From Desulfobacteraceae bacterium (GTDB taxonomy: Bacteria; Desulfobacterota; Desulfobacteria; Desulfobacterales; Desulfosalsimonadaceae): a DNA stretch of 7,669 nucleotides. Position 1 is the stretch's first letter. Each line of letters opens with the position of its first letter. Below the pieces are notes generated by a model. That model was not told the DNA's origin. It made no database searches and saw nothing but the letters and a program-made list of their open reading frames with translations. The DNA is taken from the NCBI GenBank assembly GCA_011389605.1, contig JAABTZ010000144.1:1-7669 (forward strand), in the 5' to 3' direction. The position numbers were made by a program, and so were the translations under genes. Shown one piece after another: positions 5,715 through 7,669 of this stretch.

Positions 5715-6643
5715 TGGATCCTGTAATTGAAGTAAGAAATGTCTATAAATCCTTTGGCTCCGTGCACGCGGTCAATGGAATTGATCTGGATATCATGCCC
5801 GGACAGTTCACGGCGCTGCTGGGGCCAAACGGAGCTGGCAAGACCACGCTTGTTGAGATGATCGAAGGCATTCAGAAACCTGACTGCGGAAAAATCCGGA
5901 TACTGGGCAGGCCCTGGAAGGGAAACCAGGAGGCACTTCGCCGTCAGATCGGCCTGTCGCTGCAGGAAACCAGATTTATGGACAAGCTCAGCGTATGGGA
6001 GACCCTGCGCATGTTTGCTTCCTTTTTTGGCCTTGGCAGGCATCGCGTGGAAGAAATCATTGTTCTTTCCGGCCTGGAAGAAAAAAGACACAACTGGGTT
6101 GTTCATTTGTCAGGGGGCCAGCGCCAGCGCCTGGCCCTTGGAATTGCCCTTTTAAACTACCCAAGGGTGCTTTTGCTCGATGAGCCCACAACAGGGCTGG
6201 ATCCCAATGTCCGAAGGGAGATCTGGTCGATTCTGCTTGATCTGAAAAAAAACAGCAGTACCTGCCTGGTTTTAACCACCCATTACATGGAAGAAGCCGA
6301 AAAACTTTGCGATTATATAAGCATTATCGACCAGGGAAAGGTTTTAAGGGAAGGGAGCCTTCAGGATCTTCTGGCAGACCAGCAGGAGGAAAAAATTATC
6401 GAATTCACGCTTGAAACGCCAGCCGGCGCAGGGCAGGTAACAGGCAGAGATGCACCCTTTTGCATGCAGTGGGATCAGGTGGCCGGCAGGGGAACAGTGG
6501 CCCTTTCCGATATTGAACATCAGCTGCCGGTCTTTTTGAATTTTCTAAAAAACCGGGGCCTGCACCTGAAAAACATGGAATGCCGCAGAAAAACCCTGGA
6601 TGATCTGTTTATTGATATGACAGGCAGGCGTCTTCATGAGTAG
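5714..6643 (+). CDS. ABC-2 type exporter, ATP-binding subunit (DrrA/NatA-like)
   Basis: A protein of 309 residues, the usual length for single-domain ATPases of ABC-2 exporters. It powers transport by ATP hydrolysis on the cytoplasmic face of the inner membrane. All motifs are intact: Walker A GPNGAGKTT (37-45), Q-loop Q84, signature LSGGQ (132-136), Walker B VLLLDE (152-157) with catalytic E157, D-loop GLDP (161-164) and switch H190 in LTTHYMEEAE. The C-terminal extension (about 225-309) ends in KTLDDLFIDMTGRRL, the element found after the ATPase core in drug and multidrug exporters of the CcmA/DrrA group. The ATG at 5714 overlaps the regulator's stop, with AGGA about nine bases upstream. 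The 3' end overlaps the permease start by eight bases. The cargo cannot be deduced: drugs, lipids and ions are all moved by this group. Confidence 0.96.
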   Translation: MDPVIEVRNVYKSFGSVHAVNGIDLDIMPGQFTALLGPNGAGKTTLVEMIEGIQKPDCGKIRILGRPWKGNQEALRRQIGLSLQETRFMDKLSVWETLRMFASFFGLGRHRVEEIIVLSGLEEKRHNWVVHLSGGQRQRLALGIALLNYPRVLLLDEPTTGLDPNVRREIWSILLDLKKNSSTCLVLTTHYMEEAEKLCDYISIIDQGKVLREGSLQDLLADQQEEKIIEFTLETPAGAGQVTGRDAPFCMQWDQVAGRGTVALSDIEHQLPVFLNFLKNRGLHLKNMECRRKTLDDLFIDMTGRRLHE

Positions 6644-7669
6644 CCCTGTTGCCTGGTATCAGCTCTATCATCTGATAATTGCCCATTTCAAGGAGATAAT
6701 ACGGCAGCCTGCGGTGATTTTCTGGGGAGTTATTTTTCCGATTCTTATCTCGCTGGGCCTGGGCATGGCCTTTACCCAGAAAACCGAAGCCGTTTACCGT
6801 GTGGGTATTACAGCCGGCACCGGTGAGGATGGCAGAGACAATCCGGCAGACATGAATTTTTTGAAAAATCGCCGCGGGTCATTGTCTCTGGAAGAAATCC
6901 AAAGCAACACCTGGCAGCTGGAAATAAAGGATTCAGACCTTGGAAATACCCGTTTTTTGTTTACACAAACCGGGTGGAAATCCGCCATGCTGCAGATAAA
7001 GCGCGGAGAGCTAAACCTTGTCATTGATAAAGCAGAAAACGGAAAGATCCAATATCATTTTGATCCCCGCAATCCCGAGGCAGAACTTGCTTACCTGAAG
7101 TTGTCCGCAGCCCTTGGCAGCAGCCCTGGGCAGGCCCGGGCTGATAACAGCCTGATTTCCCCTCTGACCGTTACCGGCACCAGGTATATCGATTTTCTTA
7201 TCCCCGGGCTAATCTGCATGGTCGTTATGATGTCCTGCATGTGGGGCATCAGCTACGGAATGATTGACAAAAGGTCAAAAAAGCTGCTTCGCCGGATGGT
7301 TGCAACGCCAATGAAAAGATCCCATTTTCTTGTGGCCCTAATGACCGTGCGCATTTTTATGAATACCATTGAAGTGCTGCTGCTTTTTCTTTTTGCCAGC
7401 CTGGTTTTTGACATTACAATTCAGGGCAGTGCCGCATCCCTGGCGGCGCTTTTTTTTGCCGGCAACATTGCCTTTTGCGGAATTGCCATTTTTACTTCAT
7501 CGCGCACGGCCAATACAGAGGTGGGAAACGGGCTGGTCAATGCAGTGGTTATGCCCATGACCGTTTTGTCCGGAATTTTTTTCAGCTATCATAATTTTCC
7601 GGACTGGAGTATCACCTTTATCCAGAAACTTCCTCTGACTTTGTTTATCGACGGTGTTCGGTCCGTTTT
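6636..7669 (+). CDS. ABC-2 type exporter permease, partial (3' end beyond the window)
   Basis: The frame opens at ATG 6636, inside the end of the ATPase gene (ATGAGTAG, eight-base overlap), and stays open to the window edge, giving 344 complete codons. Residues 1-24 are a cytoplasmic amphipathic start. A first membrane helix at about 26-46 (VIFWGVIFPILISLGLG) is followed by a large outside domain (about 47-184), then helices at about 186-208, 232-258, 266-288 and 298-318. The segment after the second helix, DKRSKKLLRRMVATPMKRS (211-229), is the charged cytoplasmic loop characteristic of ABC-2 permeases, and FSYHNFPDW with KLPLT near the end precedes what should be the last helix. The architecture fits the ABC-2 family of about 370-390 residues, so roughly 30-45 residues are missing. 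It pairs with the ATPase upstream; one copy would work as a homodimer unless a second permease follows outside the window. Confidence 0.93.
   Translation, partial: MSSPVAWYQLYHLIIAHFKEIIRQPAVIFWGVIFPILISLGLGMAFTQKTEAVYRVGITAGTGEDGRDNPADMNFLKNRRGSLSLEEIQSNTWQLEIKDSDLGNTRFLFTQTGWKSAMLQIKRGELNLVIDKAENGKIQYHFDPRNPEAELAYLKLSAALGSSPGQARADNSLISPLTVTGTRYIDFLIPGLICMVVMMSCMWGISYGMIDKRSKKLLRRMVATPMKRSHFLVALMTVRIFMNTIEVLLLFLFASLVFDITIQGSAASLAALFFAGNIAFCGIAIFTSSRTANTEVGNGLVNAVVMPMTVLSGIFFSYHNFPDWSITFIQKLPLTLFIDGVRSV

Overview
The window reads as a piece of an anaerobic Desulfobacterota chromosome. A member of the Desulfobacterales (sulfate reducers that oxidise fatty or aromatic acids) is the best guess. 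This rests on the style of the proteins: a large DmdC-type acyl-CoA dehydrogenase next to a crotonase, a REC-GGDEF-EAL protein, a MerR-controlled ABC exporter and moderate GC content. No marker gene fixes the taxon, so treat it as an inference.

Layout. Positions 1-152 (+) hold the last 49 codons of a membrane protein resembling flippase-like (UPF0104) proteins. Its 3' end overlaps, tail to tail, the 3' end of a minus-strand gene (125-1798) for a response regulator with REC, degenerate GGDEF and intact-looking EAL domains, probably a c-di-GMP phosphodiesterase. Further right, also on the minus strand, are a crotonase-family enoyl-CoA hydratase (1966-2736) and a 605-residue acyl-CoA dehydrogenase (2894-4711). 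A strong hairpin lies between these two genes. Transcription runs dehydrogenase, then hydratase, then possibly the signalling gene, which also has a weak candidate promoter of its own.

The 280-bp region 4712-4991 is a divergent control region. It contains a perfect 7-4-7 palindrome (4870-4887) at the predicted start point of a good minus-strand promoter for the dehydrogenase. Rightward from there, a MerR-type regulator with what looks like two winged-helix domains (4992-5714), an ABC ATPase (5714-6643) and an ABC-2 permease (6636 to beyond the window end) have overlapping stop and start codons. They form a tightly coupled export operon.

Functionally, the dehydrogenase and hydratase would carry out the first two steps of a beta-oxidation-like pathway on an unidentified acyl-CoA. 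The exporter operon would move an unknown lipophilic compound or drug under control of the MerR-like protein. The shared palindrome raises the possibility that the regulator also controls the acyl-CoA genes. I see no phage, insertion sequence, CRISPR, defence or RNA gene. Most of the window is ordinary; the points worth a second look are the duplicated DNA-binding domain, the palindrome, the intercistronic hairpin and the degenerate GGDEF site.
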